A stretch of 64,000 nt of DNA from Vibrio tasmaniensis (GCF_024347635.1 NZ_AP025510.1:1240001-1304000), one strand, 5' to 3'; shown: positions 1-10,125, numbered from the stretch's first letter. Numbers and translations: made by a program. Notes: a model not told the origin generated them from the sequence alone.

Positions 1-8
1 TTTCGCAT
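1..8 (-). CDS. Possible start of a minus-strand gene leaving the window
   Basis: Read on the minus strand, an ATG lies at positions 8-6. It is preceded by AAAGGAA with a 6-base spacer, which is a good ribosome binding site. Only the first codons are inside the window, so no product can be named. Confidence 0.35.
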
Positions 9-122
9 GCGTTGTTCCTTTCGATGACAATTGAGTTTCAATCGAAAGTATAGATAACGTGATGATTCTCGCCAGATTCCTTTGTTTGATTTGAAGTTAA
101 GGTTCTATATTGAAATTGGCGA

Positions 123-1094
123 TTACCAAGATGCGTTGGTTTTGCTGATACACATATCTGGGTATTTACGTTGATAGCGCGGCAACATCGACTCATTACC
201 CAAGATGCCGCCTTGATGGATATAGATGATGGTTTTAGTGGGGTTGTCTTCTTGCCATTGCTCTAGGCATTGCCACATCAATGGGTCATACAGCAGGTCA
301 AATTCAATGTCTGTTTGCTCTTGTAGCCTCAACCAAGTCTGATAGTCCTGCTGATATAGCTTACCAAAGTGGTGCTTGGTTTTGAGTGGTAAAATCTGCG
401 GGTGATCGGTTTCACCAAGTTCATTGAACTGTTGCGTTAGGTAGTCATTACCACCAACACACGCACAGGTTAAAACCGGGATGTTGTGTAACTTTAAGTA
501 CTTATGAAGATACAGCGCTGTGCTGCCTGTACCTGCGGGCAGTGCAACCACAAAATCGTGTTTATTTTCGAAGCGAGTCCAGCTGAGTATCTCCATAGCC
601 AGTTGTTTTACGCCATATTCAGAAAGCTGAGAACGTCCACCTTCTGGTAACACAATGCACTGAGAGTCAGGCTGTCTTACTTGCTCGATATATTGTTGTG
701 GATGAAGTTCAGAACCTGTCTCTTTTACTGAGATCACCTTAGCGCCGAGGTCGATGGCGCCACGGTAATTTCCGATTGGGCGCTCTTGCAACCATTGAGG
801 CAGGTGATCGACGTAAAATTCCATCGTCCAGCCTTTGATTTTTGCAAGTGCTGCGAGCGAGAACAAGGAGTTAGCTTGAGCGGACCCATAGCTTATTAGA
901 GTGGTGGTGTTTGGGTGATCGTCTTCCAGTAGCTTCATGAATTTTCTGGCTTTATTGCCGCAAAAGTGGGAGTGAAGCTGATCGTCTCGCTTTAAAAAAA
1001 AGGTGTGATCGTTGTATTGATGCTGAGTTACAGGGCTATTATTTAGTTTCATCGCACTTAGACAAAATGCTGACTCAAGAGCCAGCATTTTCAA
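123..1094 (-). CDS. PLP-dependent ACC deaminase / D-cysteine desulfhydrase family protein
   Basis: A cytosolic fold-type II PLP enzyme. The family removes ammonia from small amino acids such as 1-aminocyclopropane-1-carboxylate or D-cysteine. The PLP-lysine segment GNKARKF is near residues 46-52 with K48 as the likely Schiff-base lysine. A glycine-rich phosphate-binding stretch, ALPAGTGST, lies in the middle. The last third carries an IYIHQGG segment. The first ATG gives 323 residues. A second ATG 14 codons in gives 309, closer to the usual family length, and neither has a clear ribosome binding site. It stands alone downstream of the two-component genes on the same strand. The substrate cannot be told from sequence. 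Confidence 0.82.
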   Translation of the reverse strand: MKMLALESAFCLSAMKLNNSPVTQHQYNDHTFFLKRDDQLHSHFCGNKARKFMKLLEDDHPNTTTLISYGSAQANSLFSLAALAKIKGWTMEFYVDHLPQWLQERPIGNYRGAIDLGAKVISVKETGSELHPQQYIEQVRQPDSQCIVLPEGGRSQLSEYGVKQLAMEILSWTRFENKHDFVVALPAGTGSTALYLHKYLKLHNIPVLTCACVGGNDYLTQQFNELGETDHPQILPLKTKHHFGKLYQQDYQTWLRLQEQTDIEFDLLYDPLMWQCLEQWQEDNPTKTIIYIHQGGILGNESMLPRYQRKYPDMCISKTNASW

Positions 1095-1222
1095 ATCAAA
1101 TAGGACTACCGAGTATCTAGTAGCTAGCCAGTGCTGTAAACCAACTAAATCAACTTTTCATCGGATATTGCCCTCAGAGTGACGAGTTTATTAGACTCTG
1201 ATCTTGTTGGTGTTTATATAGG

Positions 1223-2494
1223 TTAAGCTGAATCTGTCTGAAAGATGATTTGGGCGCTACATCCGCCACAGTTGCGATTCTCTAATTCAAAACTCCACTG
1301 AAAGCGCTGGCATAAGTCATCGACAATCAATAGACCTAATCCATGACCATTCGGATTGTATTGTTCCTGAAGACCTTCACCTTGGTCTTCAATCACAATA
1401 CTGTCTTGAGACAGAGTAACCGTAACAGTGCCACTGTTGGTCGCTGCAATCGCATTCCTCAATAAGTTGCCAACCAACATGTTCATTATCGCGCTGGTGG
1501 CTTGAATGATTGGCTCTGACTGGACGAGCACGGATATTTCGACATCTTTCTCATCCGCCTGTAACGCATTTTTTGAAACGATGGCCTCTAATTCTTGCTG
1601 GCTGAAAAGGCGTAGTGGCGCATCGTCACTGTTTCGTTCATAACGCACTAGGCCAAGCAAGGCATCGACCATCTCCGACATCTGAACAATAGCTTCATCA
1701 ATACGCTCAATCTGACGAGACTGAAACTCGGTTGTTTCGCTTCTTAATAGTAACTTATTCGCACCTCGAGCAACCGTTAGTGGCGTTCTTAACTCATGAC
1801 TTGAGTACCGAGCAAAGGCTTGTTCTCGCTTGACCAAGGAATTGATTTCTCGACGATACTGATTCAGTTGATCTGTTAGCTGACGAAATTCAATTGCCGC
1901 ATCATCACTCACACCAAACTCTTCATTGAGGTTGAGCTTATTTGACTCAAGCTGCTCAGATAGAGAGTTGAAAGGTTCAATCAGTCGTTTTGACAGTCGA
2001 TAGAGCAGAGCACCAAAGCTAAAAATTAAGATTGAAAGCAACGTGAGCACAAAGGCGGTCGCGTACACCAGTTCGGAAATAGCAAATTCAACACGGTCTA
2101 TTTCGGAAAGTAGGATGATTGGGTGGGTTTTCCCTTTGTCAGAATACTCGCCTACATAGACCATTCGTGACTCTGGCTCTTCGCCGATCTCTCCGAGAAA
2201 GCTCTCTTTATTTGCAATGAGTTTATAATATTCGGGAGGTACGAATGACAGGTTGTTATAGGCGACGGTCAGGTCATCAATTCTTAGCTCACCACTTTCT
2301 CCTGCTTGGAATAATCCGATGGCGTAATTGCGGTCAATCAGGATGCGTCTTTCACCTACTCGGTCTTCAGACATGTAGAGCGCGGCAACAAAAACGACAT
2401 AGACGAACGCAGACACAATCACGGCCATTAGTCCAAAGAAAACGGCTAAGCGACCGGTTAAGGTTTTGGTACTGGTAAGCACATTTAAAATCAA
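1223..2494 (-). CDS. Sensor histidine kinase (HAMP, HisKA, HATPase)
   Basis: Membrane sensor kinase of a two-component pair. A first membrane helix spans about residues 14-40, followed by a short periplasmic domain of about 100 residues. A second helix at about 144-166 leads into a HAMP-like linker. The HisKA H-box reads SSHELRTPLT with the phosphorylated His at residue 233. The ATPase domain has an N-box (GNLLRNAIAA), DQGEGL and GHGLGLLIV. Its start overlaps the regulator stop by 4 bases (ATGA), so the two are translationally coupled. The divergent glycosyltransferase genes are the natural target and suggest envelope sensing, which is inference. The periplasmic domain matches no sensor fold I recognise. 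Confidence 0.92.
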   Translation of the reverse strand: MILNVLTSTKTLTGRLAVFFGLMAVIVSAFVYVVFVAALYMSEDRVGERRILIDRNYAIGLFQAGESGELRIDDLTVAYNNLSFVPPEYYKLIANKESFLGEIGEEPESRMVYVGEYSDKGKTHPIILLSEIDRVEFAISELVYATAFVLTLLSILIFSFGALLYRLSKRLIEPFNSLSEQLESNKLNLNEEFGVSDDAAIEFRQLTDQLNQYRREINSLVKREQAFARYSSHELRTPLTVARGANKLLLRSETTEFQSRQIERIDEAIVQMSEMVDALLGLVRYERNSDDAPLRLFSQQELEAIVSKNALQADEKDVEISVLVQSEPIIQATSAIMNMLVGNLLRNAIAATNSGTVTVTLSQDSIVIEDQGEGLQEQYNPNGHGLGLLIVDDLCQRFQWSFELENRNCGGCSAQIIFQTDSA

Positions 2495-3180
2495 TTTGAT
2501 GACTCCAAGCGGAATCCTATTTTAGGAACCGTAATCAACATCTGGCTGTCAAAAGGCTTGTCGAGTTGATTTCGTAATTGATATATATGACTGCGTAACA
2601 CATCATTGTTGGGTTCGTCTTCTTCCCATAATTTGTAGGAAATATCTTCACGCGTAACCACTTCAGGCGCATTTTGGCAAAGCATCTCTAGTATGGTGTA
2701 AGTGGTTGGGTTTAGCGCGAGAAGTTTATCTTTACGGTAGGCTTTACGCGTTTTTTGGTCGATGGTGAGTTCATCAAACTGAAGATTAGAGGATGCCACT
2801 TTTCCGCGGTAACGACGAATAAGTGCATTCATTCTCGCTTCTAATATATCAAAATCAAAAGGCTTAGTTAGGTAATCGTCAGCACCATGCTCAAAGCCTT
2901 TCAACATATCTTCGCGGCTATCTAGCGCCGTCAGCATCAAAATAGGCGTTGTGTTGCCTTGGTCTCGTAGTTTATTACAAACCGTTAAGCCGTCCATTCG
3001 TGGCAACATAAGATCCAATATGATGATATCAAATGAGTTTTCCAATGCGAGCTGCAGGCCAAGCTCACCGTTGTCCGCATAATCGAGTTCCATGCCAATA
3101 CACTCAAAATAATCAAATAAGACACCTGCGATTTCACGATTATCTTCGACTAATAGAACTCGTTTCATTTTGATTCTCAT
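2491..3180 (-). CDS. OmpR-family response regulator
   Basis: DNA-binding response regulator that receives phosphate from the adjacent kinase. The REC domain covers about residues 5-120, with acidic pocket VEDN, phospho-acceptor D56 in LDLMLP, and a conserved lysine in LTKPFD. A winged-helix Trans_reg_C domain covers about 130-229, with the typical LRSHIYQLRNQLDKP recognition region. The first ATG has no good ribosome binding site, and the fifth codon (MKRVLL) may be the real start. It is divergent from the DPM1-like gene across a 112-bp intergenic region, so it may control both directions. Confidence 0.93.
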   Translation of the reverse strand: MRIKMKRVLLVEDNREIAGVLFDYFECIGMELDYADNGELGLQLALENSFDIIILDLMLPRMDGLTVCNKLRDQGNTTPILMLTALDSREDMLKGFEHGADDYLTKPFDFDILEARMNALIRRYRGKVASSNLQFDELTIDQKTRKAYRKDKLLALNPTTYTILEMLCQNAPEVVTREDISYKLWEEDEPNNDVLRSHIYQLRNQLDKPFDSQMLITVPKIGFRLESSN

Positions 3181-3292
3181 ACAGAAATAGACGCTAACAT
3201 TATCCTGATTGAGCGTGAAAAATATGTCAACAACATAACTTTCACTTATGGGGAGGTAGATTGGATTCAGATAAAAAATAGAAGAACATATT

Positions 3293-4312
3293 ATGTCCGA
3301 ACTTCATATTAGCCGACCTAAAGTCTCCACAGCGCGGATCAATCCCGCTATCTCATTATCTATCATTGTGCCTTTTTACGATGAACAAGAGGTTTTAGAA
3401 GAGTTTCACTCTCGCCTCACTAAGGTGCTAGATAGCTTATCTATCACCAGTGAGATTATTTATGTTGACGATGGCAGCAAAGATCACAGCTTGGATTTGG
3501 TGAGCTCATTCACTTCAATTAATAGCTCAATTTCTGTTATTGGTTTAAGTCGCAACTTTGGTAAAGAGTCAGCCATGAGCGCAGGCCTCGAGCATTGTCG
3601 TGGACAAGCTGTGATCTTGTTAGACGCTGACTTACAAGATCCCCCCGAGCTTATCCCGCAAATGATCGCTAAGTGGCGCGAAGGTTATGACGTGATCAAC
3701 ATGCAGCGCAGCCAACGTGATGGTGAAACATGGTTCAAGAAATTTTCAGCGGCAAGCTTTTACAAAGTCATGAACCTGGCTGCGAAGATAGATGTCCCTG
3801 AAAATGTCGGCGATTTTAGACTGTTAAGCCGAGAAGTTGTCGACCATATCAATCAATTACCGGAACGTAACCGTTACATGAAAGGCATATTTTCATGGCC
3901 GGGTTTTAGACAAGCGACACTCCAATTTAAGCGTGACGCTCGTTTCTGTGGTGAGACCAAGTGGAATTACCTCAAACTCATTGGATTGGCGATGGATGGC
4001 ATTACCTCGTTCTCGATTCGGCCACTGCGTATTGCGACGGCCATGGGTGGTTTAGTGGCTTTTAGTGCCTTCGTGTATGGCATTTTTATCGTGTTCAAAA
4101 CCATGATGTTCGGTGAGCCTATCACGGGTTACCCGTCAATGATGGTCGTTCAACTTGCCCTTGGTGGCATCCAACTTTTAAGTATTGGTTTGATGGGTGA
4201 GTACATAGGTCGGATTTTCATAGAAACCAAGAATCGGCCTCTGTATCTGATCCAATCAGTCGTCGATACACCCGCATTGAAAACACATTTTAAATTAGAG
4301 GAGTCAGCATGA
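3293..4312 (+). CDS. Family 2 glycosyltransferase, DPM1/GtrB-like
   Basis: Membrane-anchored GT2 enzyme of the type that loads a sugar onto undecaprenyl phosphate at the cytoplasmic face. The GT-A domain (about 20-240) shows SIIVPFYDE, YVDDGSKD and the metal-binding stretch LLDADLQDPPE. Two C-terminal membrane helices follow, and the tail GEYIGRIFIETKNRPLY is characteristic of the family. Its stop overlaps the start of the next gene by 4 bases. With an ArnT-like transferase and a GtrA-like flippase candidate it forms a three-gene set for modifying a surface glycolipid. The sugar is unknown, and the set lacks the arnA/arnB genes of the Ara4N pathway. Confidence 0.9.
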   Translation: MSELHISRPKVSTARINPAISLSIIVPFYDEQEVLEEFHSRLTKVLDSLSITSEIIYVDDGSKDHSLDLVSSFTSINSSISVIGLSRNFGKESAMSAGLEHCRGQAVILLDADLQDPPELIPQMIAKWREGYDVINMQRSQRDGETWFKKFSAASFYKVMNLAAKIDVPENVGDFRLLSREVVDHINQLPERNRYMKGIFSWPGFRQATLQFKRDARFCGETKWNYLKLIGLAMDGITSFSIRPLRIATAMGGLVAFSAFVYGIFIVFKTMMFGEPITGYPSMMVVQLALGGIQLLSIGLMGEYIGRIFIETKNRPLYLIQSVVDTPALKTHFKLEESA

Positions 4313-5778
4313 GCCTGAACAGAACGCACCTATGGTATTTGCTGGCTTTTGCATTGGTTTTAAGGCTCTTATCTTTGGCGAGTTACCCATTAATGGACAC
4401 CACTGAAGCGCGCTACGGAGAAATGGCACGCTTGATGGTGGAAACGGGGAACTGGTTAACTCCTCAGTTTGATTATGGCGTTCCTTTTTGGGGTAAACCG
4501 CCGTTGTTTACATGGATGAGTGCAGCGGGGATTGAGCTGTTTGGTTTGAGTGAATTTGCGGTGCGTGCGCCACATTGGCTAGCAGGCTTTGTGACGATTC
4601 TATTGGTCGCGTATATGGCGAAGCGCACGGGGCAAAGTGCCTTAGTGGCGGCTGTTGTATTAGCGACGTGCGGTATTTTTTCTATCGCGGCGGGTGCCGT
4701 GATGACTGACATGGCGTTGACCTTAGCTATGACAATCGCCATGTTAGGCTTTTACTTATGCTGGCAAGCTGAAGGAAGTGTTAAGACGAACAGAAACTGG
4801 GGGTACATCGGTTTTATTGGCTTAGCTCTGGGGTTACTTGCAAAAGGACCCGTTGCGATTGTGATCATGGGGATTGCCGTTTTCCCTTGGTTAATCTTAC
4901 AGCATGGCTTCTTTGGCGCTTTTAAAGTGTTGTGGCAACGCTTTCCACTGCTGTCGGGCTTAGGTGTGATGCTGGCGATTGCCTTGCCTTGGTACATGAT
5001 GGCTGAAATGGCAACGCCGGGATTTATTGATTACTTCATCGTAGGCGAGCACTTTAACCGTTTTGTTGTGAGCGGTTGGGAAGGGGATCTTTACGGATCT
5101 GCTCATGATGAAACCAGAGGTATGATTTGGGTGTTCTGGATTCAAGCCGCTGCGCCTTGGTCGATTGTGTTGCCTATTTTGGCTATCGCCCGTCGTAAGA
5201 AAATCTTAGAAGTTAACGCCGAAAATCGCGGGTTGTTTTCATTTCTTGTTTGTTGGTTGATTTCACCACTGATTCTTTTCACTATGGCGGGTAATATTCT
5301 TCCAGCTTATGTGCTCCCAGGTATCCCAGCGCTTGGCCTGTTGATTGCTATACTCGTAGTGGAAAAAGATAAAAAGTGGTTCTCAAGCGTGGCTTTGGTT
5401 CTGCCTGTATTGCTGATGATTGCGATGGTATACCTGAACCTAGGTAAAGCGAATGAGAAGAGTGACCGTATTATCTTTGAACAGATTACAGATTCTGCGC
5501 CAAGCTTTTATGTGGGTAAACGACCATTCTCTGGGCAGTTTTATAGTCATGGGCAAGCGAAAAAGCTTCTTGATATCGAGCAGCTAAATGGCATCGATAA
5601 GTTCTATTTGATCGGCCATAAAGCGGAAGTAGAAACTAAGATTAAAGAGAACGCGTTAACGTGCATTCTGGAACCGACGGTCAAGATTAAGCGTGCTCTG
5701 TTCAGCTGTCATAACCTCAGTATCACACCTAATTTTTCGTTGAGTCATATTCAAAGTGAAAATGATGTTCAACGTTAA
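4309..5778 (+). CDS. ArnT/PMT-family lipid-linked sugar transferase
   Basis: Polytopic membrane glycosyltransferase of GT-C type, 489 residues. The N-terminal periplasmic loop begins TTEARYGEMARLM, the acidic/aromatic signature of ArnT-like enzymes, and is followed by PFWGKPPLFTW. About ten or more hydrophobic helices alternate through residue 375, and a short soluble tail ends the protein. The family moves a sugar from undecaprenyl phosphate to lipid A or another acceptor on the periplasmic side. It overlaps both the upstream GT2 gene and the downstream GtrA-like gene. E. coli ArnT is about 550 residues, so the C-terminal domain here is short. The acceptor is unknown. Confidence 0.87.
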   Translation: MSLNRTHLWYLLAFALVLRLLSLASYPLMDTTEARYGEMARLMVETGNWLTPQFDYGVPFWGKPPLFTWMSAAGIELFGLSEFAVRAPHWLAGFVTILLVAYMAKRTGQSALVAAVVLATCGIFSIAAGAVMTDMALTLAMTIAMLGFYLCWQAEGSVKTNRNWGYIGFIGLALGLLAKGPVAIVIMGIAVFPWLILQHGFFGAFKVLWQRFPLLSGLGVMLAIALPWYMMAEMATPGFIDYFIVGEHFNRFVVSGWEGDLYGSAHDETRGMIWVFWIQAAAPWSIVLPILAIARRKKILEVNAENRGLFSFLVCWLISPLILFTMAGNILPAYVLPGIPALGLLIAILVVEKDKKWFSSVALVLPVLLMIAMVYLNLGKANEKSDRIIFEQITDSAPSFYVGKRPFSGQFYSHGQAKKLLDIEQLNGIDKFYLIGHKAEVETKIKENALTCILEPTVKIKRALFSCHNLSITPNFSLSHIQSENDVQR

Positions 5779-6229
5779 CTCAAGGCTACGAATGTTCAAC
5801 GATAAGATTCAGACACACAGCCAAAGGCTTCAATCTCATCACAAGCTGATTAGATTTGCTGTGGTTGGTGTTGTTGGGTTTGTTGTTGATTGCTTAGTGT
5901 TTGCATTGCTGCATTACGTTATTGGACTGCCTTTAATGACTGCGCGAATTGGCTCCTTCATTGCTGCTGCAACGACAACCTGGTTTGGCAATCGAGTGCT
6001 GACCTTTGAGTTCAAAGGGCTAGGTCACTGGAGTGACAAGTTGATTCAGTGGCAAAAGTTTATGTTTTCCGCATCGATATCTGCGATACCTAATTTACTG
6101 TGCTTTAAGCTGATGACGGAAGTGCTCCCTATATTTATAGGAGCTGTTTTTATCGCAATGGCAGTGGGAACTCTGGTCGGAATGGTCACCAATTACCTAT
6201 TTAGTCAGTATTGGGTGTTTACGCGTTAG
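5756..6229 (+). CDS. GtrA-like membrane protein
   Basis: Small four-helix membrane protein of the GtrA family, thought to help flip lipid-linked sugars across the inner membrane. The family pattern is visible in LIRFAVVGVVGFVVD near the start and in TWFGNRVLTFEF after the second helix. The C-terminal NYLFSQYWVF motif is also typical. The first ATG lies 23 bases inside the preceding gene, and in-frame ATGs at 5762, 5765 and 5792 are alternatives. It completes the overlapping glycosyl-transfer operon, which ends at a hairpin terminator shared with ygiQ. Confidence 0.9.
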   Translation: MKMMFNVNSRLRMFNDKIQTHSQRLQSHHKLIRFAVVGVVGFVVDCLVFALLHYVIGLPLMTARIGSFIAAATTTWFGNRVLTFEFKGLGHWSDKLIQWQKFMFSASISAIPNLLCFKLMTEVLPIFIGAVFIAMAVGTLVGMVTNYLFSQYWVFTR

Positions 6230-6290
6230 ACTCCCTTGTAATCACACAACCAAGTGAAAACTTTGATTAGTCATTAATAGCAGACACAAA

Positions 6291-6316
6291 AAAGCGCAGC
6301 TAAATAGCTGCGCTTT
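6291..6316. terminator. Bidirectional hairpin terminator, gtrA-like / ygiQ
   Basis: A perfect 12-bp stem (AAAGCGCAGCTA paired with TAGCTGCGCTTT) around a 2-base loop lies between two converging genes. An A-run precedes it and TTTGTGT follows, so it can stop transcription from both sides. Confidence 0.85.
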
Positions 6317-6353
6317 GTGTCTTTACCATAGCGAAGTCAATGGGCTCGCTATA

Positions 6354-8762
6354 TTAACGTTGTGCTGCGCGTTGGCGATTCTTTCCGTTAGCCGCAGGTT
6401 TACCACCTTGACCATTGCCCGCTTTGCTGCGGTTTGGCTTGCCATTTCCGCCGCCATTGCCTTGCGATTGCTGGCTAGCAGGGGCTTTTTTGATGAAGCC
6501 AGTTGCTGGTTTATTACCATTACCGTTCTGCTTTCCGTTGCCCTGATTGCCGTTGCTTTGGCTACCTGTTGGCTTCTTACCACCCGGTTTAGGCTTATTG
6601 CTACCTGGTTTATTGCCACCTGGCTTAGAATGGTTACGTGGGCTTTCGCCGCCAAGGCCCGGTTGAGACTTACTGTGTTTAGTCGCAAAGCGCTGTGAAC
6701 CGTGACGGCCAGATTTACGACGCTGTGCCGGTGTCTGAGCTTCAAAATCTTCTTCTGGGACTAGACAGTTTGCTTTGTCACCAATTAGGTGCTTTTTACC
6801 CATGCTTATCAGCGCTTCACGGATGATCTTCCAGTTTTCCGGATCATGGTAACGAAGCAATGCTTTATGCAGACGACGTTGACGATCGCCTTTAGGCACT
6901 GGAACATCTTCACGCTTTTTATATTTCACGCGTTTCAGAGGGTTAGTCTCTGAGTAGTACATCGACGTTGCATTACACATTGGCGATGGGTAGAAGTTCT
7001 GTACTTGGTCACACTCGTAGTTGTGCTTTTTCAGCCACATAGCAAGGTTAAGCATGTCTTCATCTTCTGTACCCGGGTGAGCTGAGATGAAGTAAGGAAT
7101 TAGGTACTGTTTCTTACCGGCTTCAGCGCTGTACTTCTCGAACATCTCTTTGAAACGATCGTACGTGCCCATACCTGGTTTCATCATCAGATCCAGTGGG
7201 CCTTTTTCAGTATGCTCTGGAGCAATCTTTAAGTAACCACCAACGTGGTGAGTCACAAGCTCACGAACGTATTCTGGAGATTCAATCGCGAGGTCGTAAC
7301 GAACACCAGAAGCGATCATGATCTTCTTAACGCCCGGTACTTTTCTCGCTGAGCGGTACAGGTCGATCGTGTGTTTATGATCGGTGTTTAATTTGTCACA
7401 AATCTTAGGGAATACACATGAAGGTCGACGGCACGTTGCTTCTGCTTTAGGGATCGAACAACCTAAGCGATACATGTTTGCGGTTGGACCACCAAGATCA
7501 GAAATTGTACCGGTGAATCCTGGCACTTTCTCTTTGATGTCCTCAATCTCTTCTAAAATCGATTCTTTCGAACGGTTTTGAATGATACGACCTTCGTGCT
7601 CTGTGATTGAACAGAATGAGCACCCACCAAAACAACCACGCATGATGTTAATTGATGTTTTGATCATGTCGTACGCAGGAATTTTCGCTTTGCCGTACAT
7701 AGGGTGCGGAACTCGAGCGTAAGGTAGGCCAAATACGTAGTCCATCTCTTCTGTTGCAAGAGGGATTGGTGCTTGGTTCACCCATAACTCACGGTCGCCA
7801 TGGCGCTGGATAAGTGCGCGTCCTGAGTGTGGGTTCGTTTCTAGGTGTAAAATACGGCTAGCATGAGCGTACAAAATACGGTCATTGTTTAGCTTTTCAA
7901 ACGCAGGTATACGAATAGCGGTTGTTTTTGAATCGTGGCGAGATGGACGAATGACGATTGGTTCTGCTTTTGGCTCCTCGTCTTTCTTTGTCTCACACTG
8001 CGTTTCAATTTCGTATGGGTTAACCGGAACATACGCTTTATTCGGTTTTTCAATACGAGAAGAGTCAATGATCTTGAAACCTTCGGGTGCCGCTGGCAAG
8101 TTAATTGCGGTACCACGAATGTTAGTTAGATTTTTGATCTCTTCACCATCAGCAAGGCGGTGTGCGACTTCAACCAGTGCGCGCTCAGCGTTACCGAATA
8201 GAAGAATGTCTGCTTTTGCATCAAACAGTACAGAGCGACGAACTTTATCAGACCAGTAATCGTAGTGCGCAACGCGACGCAAGCTCGCTTCAATACCACC
8301 AAGAACAATTGGTGTGCCTTTGTAGGCTTCACGACAACGTTGAGAATAAATCAGAGTTGCACGGTCAGGACGCTTACCACCTTCGTTATTTGGCGTATAA
8401 GCATCATCGTGACGCAATTTGCGATCAGAGGTGTAGCGGTTGATCATGGAGTCCATGTTACCCGCTGTAATGCCGAAGAATAGGTTAGGTTTACCTAGCT
8501 TCATGAAGGCATCTTTATTGTCCCACTTTGGTTGCGCAATAATGCCCACGCGGAAACCCTGAGCTTCAAGAAGGCGGCCAATGATAGCCATACCAAAGCT
8601 CGGGTGATCGACATAAGCGTCACCAGTTACAATAATAATGTCACAGCTATCCCATCCAAGAGCATCCATCTCCTTTCTACTGGTAGGCAAAAAGGGTGCA
8701 GTTCCGTAGCACTCGGCCCAGTATTTTTTGTGTTCGTGAATAGGAGTGATATCGCTGTACAT
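6354..8762 (-). CDS. ygiQ: YgiQ-family radical SAM protein
   Basis: Cytosolic radical SAM enzyme of unknown substrate. An N-terminal UPF0313-type region (about 1-330) starts with a conserved [17 protein letters not shown] stretch. The core carries the iron-sulfur motif CFGGCSFC (CxxxCxxC) near residue 380 and extends to about residue 680. The last 115 or so residues are low complexity, rich in Gly, Asn, Lys, Pro and Gln, and strongly basic. That makes this copy longer (802 residues) than E. coli YgiQ (about 739). The tail may bind RNA or be disordered. It stands alone, with a bidirectional terminator downstream. Confidence 0.93.
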   Translation of the reverse strand: MYSDITPIHEHKKYWAECYGTAPFLPTSRKEMDALGWDSCDIIIVTGDAYVDHPSFGMAIIGRLLEAQGFRVGIIAQPKWDNKDAFMKLGKPNLFFGITAGNMDSMINRYTSDRKLRHDDAYTPNNEGGKRPDRATLIYSQRCREAYKGTPIVLGGIEASLRRVAHYDYWSDKVRRSVLFDAKADILLFGNAERALVEVAHRLADGEEIKNLTNIRGTAINLPAAPEGFKIIDSSRIEKPNKAYVPVNPYEIETQCETKKDEEPKAEPIVIRPSRHDSKTTAIRIPAFEKLNNDRILYAHASRILHLETNPHSGRALIQRHGDRELWVNQAPIPLATEEMDYVFGLPYARVPHPMYGKAKIPAYDMIKTSINIMRGCFGGCSFCSITEHEGRIIQNRSKESILEEIEDIKEKVPGFTGTISDLGGPTANMYRLGCSIPKAEATCRRPSCVFPKICDKLNTDHKHTIDLYRSARKVPGVKKIMIASGVRYDLAIESPEYVRELVTHHVGGYLKIAPEHTEKGPLDLMMKPGMGTYDRFKEMFEKYSAEAGKKQYLIPYFISAHPGTEDEDMLNLAMWLKKHNYECDQVQNFYPSPMCNATSMYYSETNPLKRVKYKKREDVPVPKGDRQRRLHKALLRYHDPENWKIIREALISMGKKHLIGDKANCLVPEEDFEAQTPAQRRKSGRHGSQRFATKHSKSQPGLGGESPRNHSKPGGNKPGSNKPKPGGKKPTGSQSNGNQGNGKQNGNGNKPATGFIKKAPASQQSQGNGGGNGKPNRSKAGNGQGGKPAANGKNRQRAAQR

Positions 8763-8999
8763 ATTTCAACCTCTGATTTTTGAGGCGGGAATTATAGCGA
8801 CATGAGACTAGACTAGCCAGTAGAACATGCCCCTGTTAGTTTTGATGTCTTTCGTCATTTTGACCATACAACTGACAAAAGAGCCATACAACAGCATAGT
8901 TGAAGCCTCGAATAACGTTGCTAATTTGTGATTTTGATTAGTGTTCGCACCAGTTTTTGATATTATTCGCGAAAATAAGTCTGAAGAAGTAGATCCACA

Positions 9000-9680
9000 A
9001 TGGTCGAAACGTTATTAGTACAATTTGCTCCTATGCTATTAGGAGCCCAACTGATCTTAACCCTCATCTTAGTGAAAGGGGATATTTGCCCGGGACAACG
9101 TGGCCGCATTCACAAGATGTTGCCTGCGATTGGCGTGCTTTGGCTTGCTGTTGCCTCATTAAGAATTGAAGCCTTTCTGGTCGTGTTCGCGATCTTTTAT
9201 TTCTACTCTCAAGTTCAAACCAAGAAGACTCGAGATTCTGGCCCTATTTGGGTGATGTACTTAGCTAGTGGTTTAGCGCTGTCATACGTTGCTATTCAAG
9301 CGACGGAACAAGTAACCACTGTCGGTATTATTACTACTTTATTATTAGTGGCCTTATTGGGGGCTGCGTTTGGTCATTTACTACTGACGATTGCAAGAAC
9401 GCGCTTACAGGCGTTTCACCGTGTTCTGCCCGTTGTGGGCGTATTAACCGGCATGCTGGTGGTTTTGGCGACGGTCATCAATGTTTACTCTCTGTCTGAA
9501 GCTCAATTAGAGCCAATGATTTCAACTCTGCTGTTTAGCTTTGCTTTGCTAATCTCAGCTATCGTGGTGTGGTGTTGGCATTTGTTGTTCGTTAAAACCC
9601 CAGAAAAGCTTCAGCTAACGATTTCACTGTTGATGTTATTGGCGGCGGCTGTTGGTTTAATGCCAGTTTGGGCGCTTTAG
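9000..9680 (+). CDS. Hypothetical integral membrane protein
   Basis: I do not recognise this 226-residue protein. It is hydrophobic throughout and has about seven predicted membrane helices, with short charged loops such as KTKKTRDSGP and KTPEKLQ. No catalytic motif is visible. It lies between divergent ygiQ and the DUF4250 gene. The ATG at 9000 is preceded by a weak purine stretch (GAAGAAG) about 12 bases upstream, so the start is only moderately supported. Codon use looks like that of its neighbours. Confidence 0.75.
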   Translation: MVETLLVQFAPMLLGAQLILTLILVKGDICPGQRGRIHKMLPAIGVLWLAVASLRIEAFLVVFAIFYFYSQVQTKKTRDSGPIWVMYLASGLALSYVAIQATEQVTTVGIITTLLLVALLGAAFGHLLLTIARTRLQAFHRVLPVVGVLTGMLVVLATVINVYSLSEAQLEPMISTLLFSFALLISAIVVWCWHLLFVKTPEKLQLTISLLMLLAAAVGLMPVWAL

Positions 9681-9829
9681 TCGTGCACTTTCATTCATTA
9701 CGTACGCTCATTAATCATGTACTTTCATTTATCAGTAACTCTCATTAAGAAGTGTGATCAGTTTTTTAGCATGGCGTTGGTAAGCGTTCTAAACTTAATT
9801 CTAGTCGGTGTGTTCGTAAGGAGTACGAG

Positions 9830-10030
9830 ATGGATTTAAGCAACGTCAAAGGTTTCGATAGCATTATCTTGCTTGGAATCGTGAATGAAAAACTTCGCCT
9901 AGAGTGCGATAGCTTTGAAGAGCTGATCAGTATGTATGAAATGGATATAGAAAGTGTCGTGGGCAAGCTTGATATGTTGGGCTATCAATACGACCCATTG
10001 ACTAATCAGTTCAAGTCTTACCCAAGATAA
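9830..10030 (+). CDS. DUF4250 domain-containing small protein
   Basis: A 66-residue acidic cytosolic protein matching my recollection of the DUF4250 family: short, with an N-terminal NVKGFDSIILLGIVNEKLR segment and a C-terminal GYQYDPLTNQF segment. The two helices and the ending suggest a small winged-helix-like or adaptor fold. The function is unknown. The ATG follows AAGGAGTACGAG, a strong ribosome binding site. A bidirectional terminator separates it from metR on the other strand. Confidence 0.85.
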   Translation: MDLSNVKGFDSIILLGIVNEKLRLECDSFEELISMYEMDIESVVGKLDMLGYQYDPLTNQFKSYPR

Positions 10031-10094
10031 GCTCACAATGAGAGTTTCTTCTATCGCGAATTAATACTCATTGCCTGTTGTCGGTCTTGGTAAT

Positions 10095-10125
10095 AAAAAA
10101 GTCACAGATAATCTGTGACTTTTTT
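10095..10125. terminator. Bidirectional hairpin terminator, DUF4250 / metR
   Basis: Nine-base perfect stem GTCACAGAT/ATCTGTGAC with a one-base centre, flanked by six A bases on the left and seven T bases on the right. It lies between converging genes, so it works in both directions. Confidence 0.9.

Noticed and set aside
6315..6698. Hydrophobic plus-strand open frame opposite the ygiQ tail
   Set aside because: It is the shadow of the repetitive Gly/Asn-rich codons of ygiQ.
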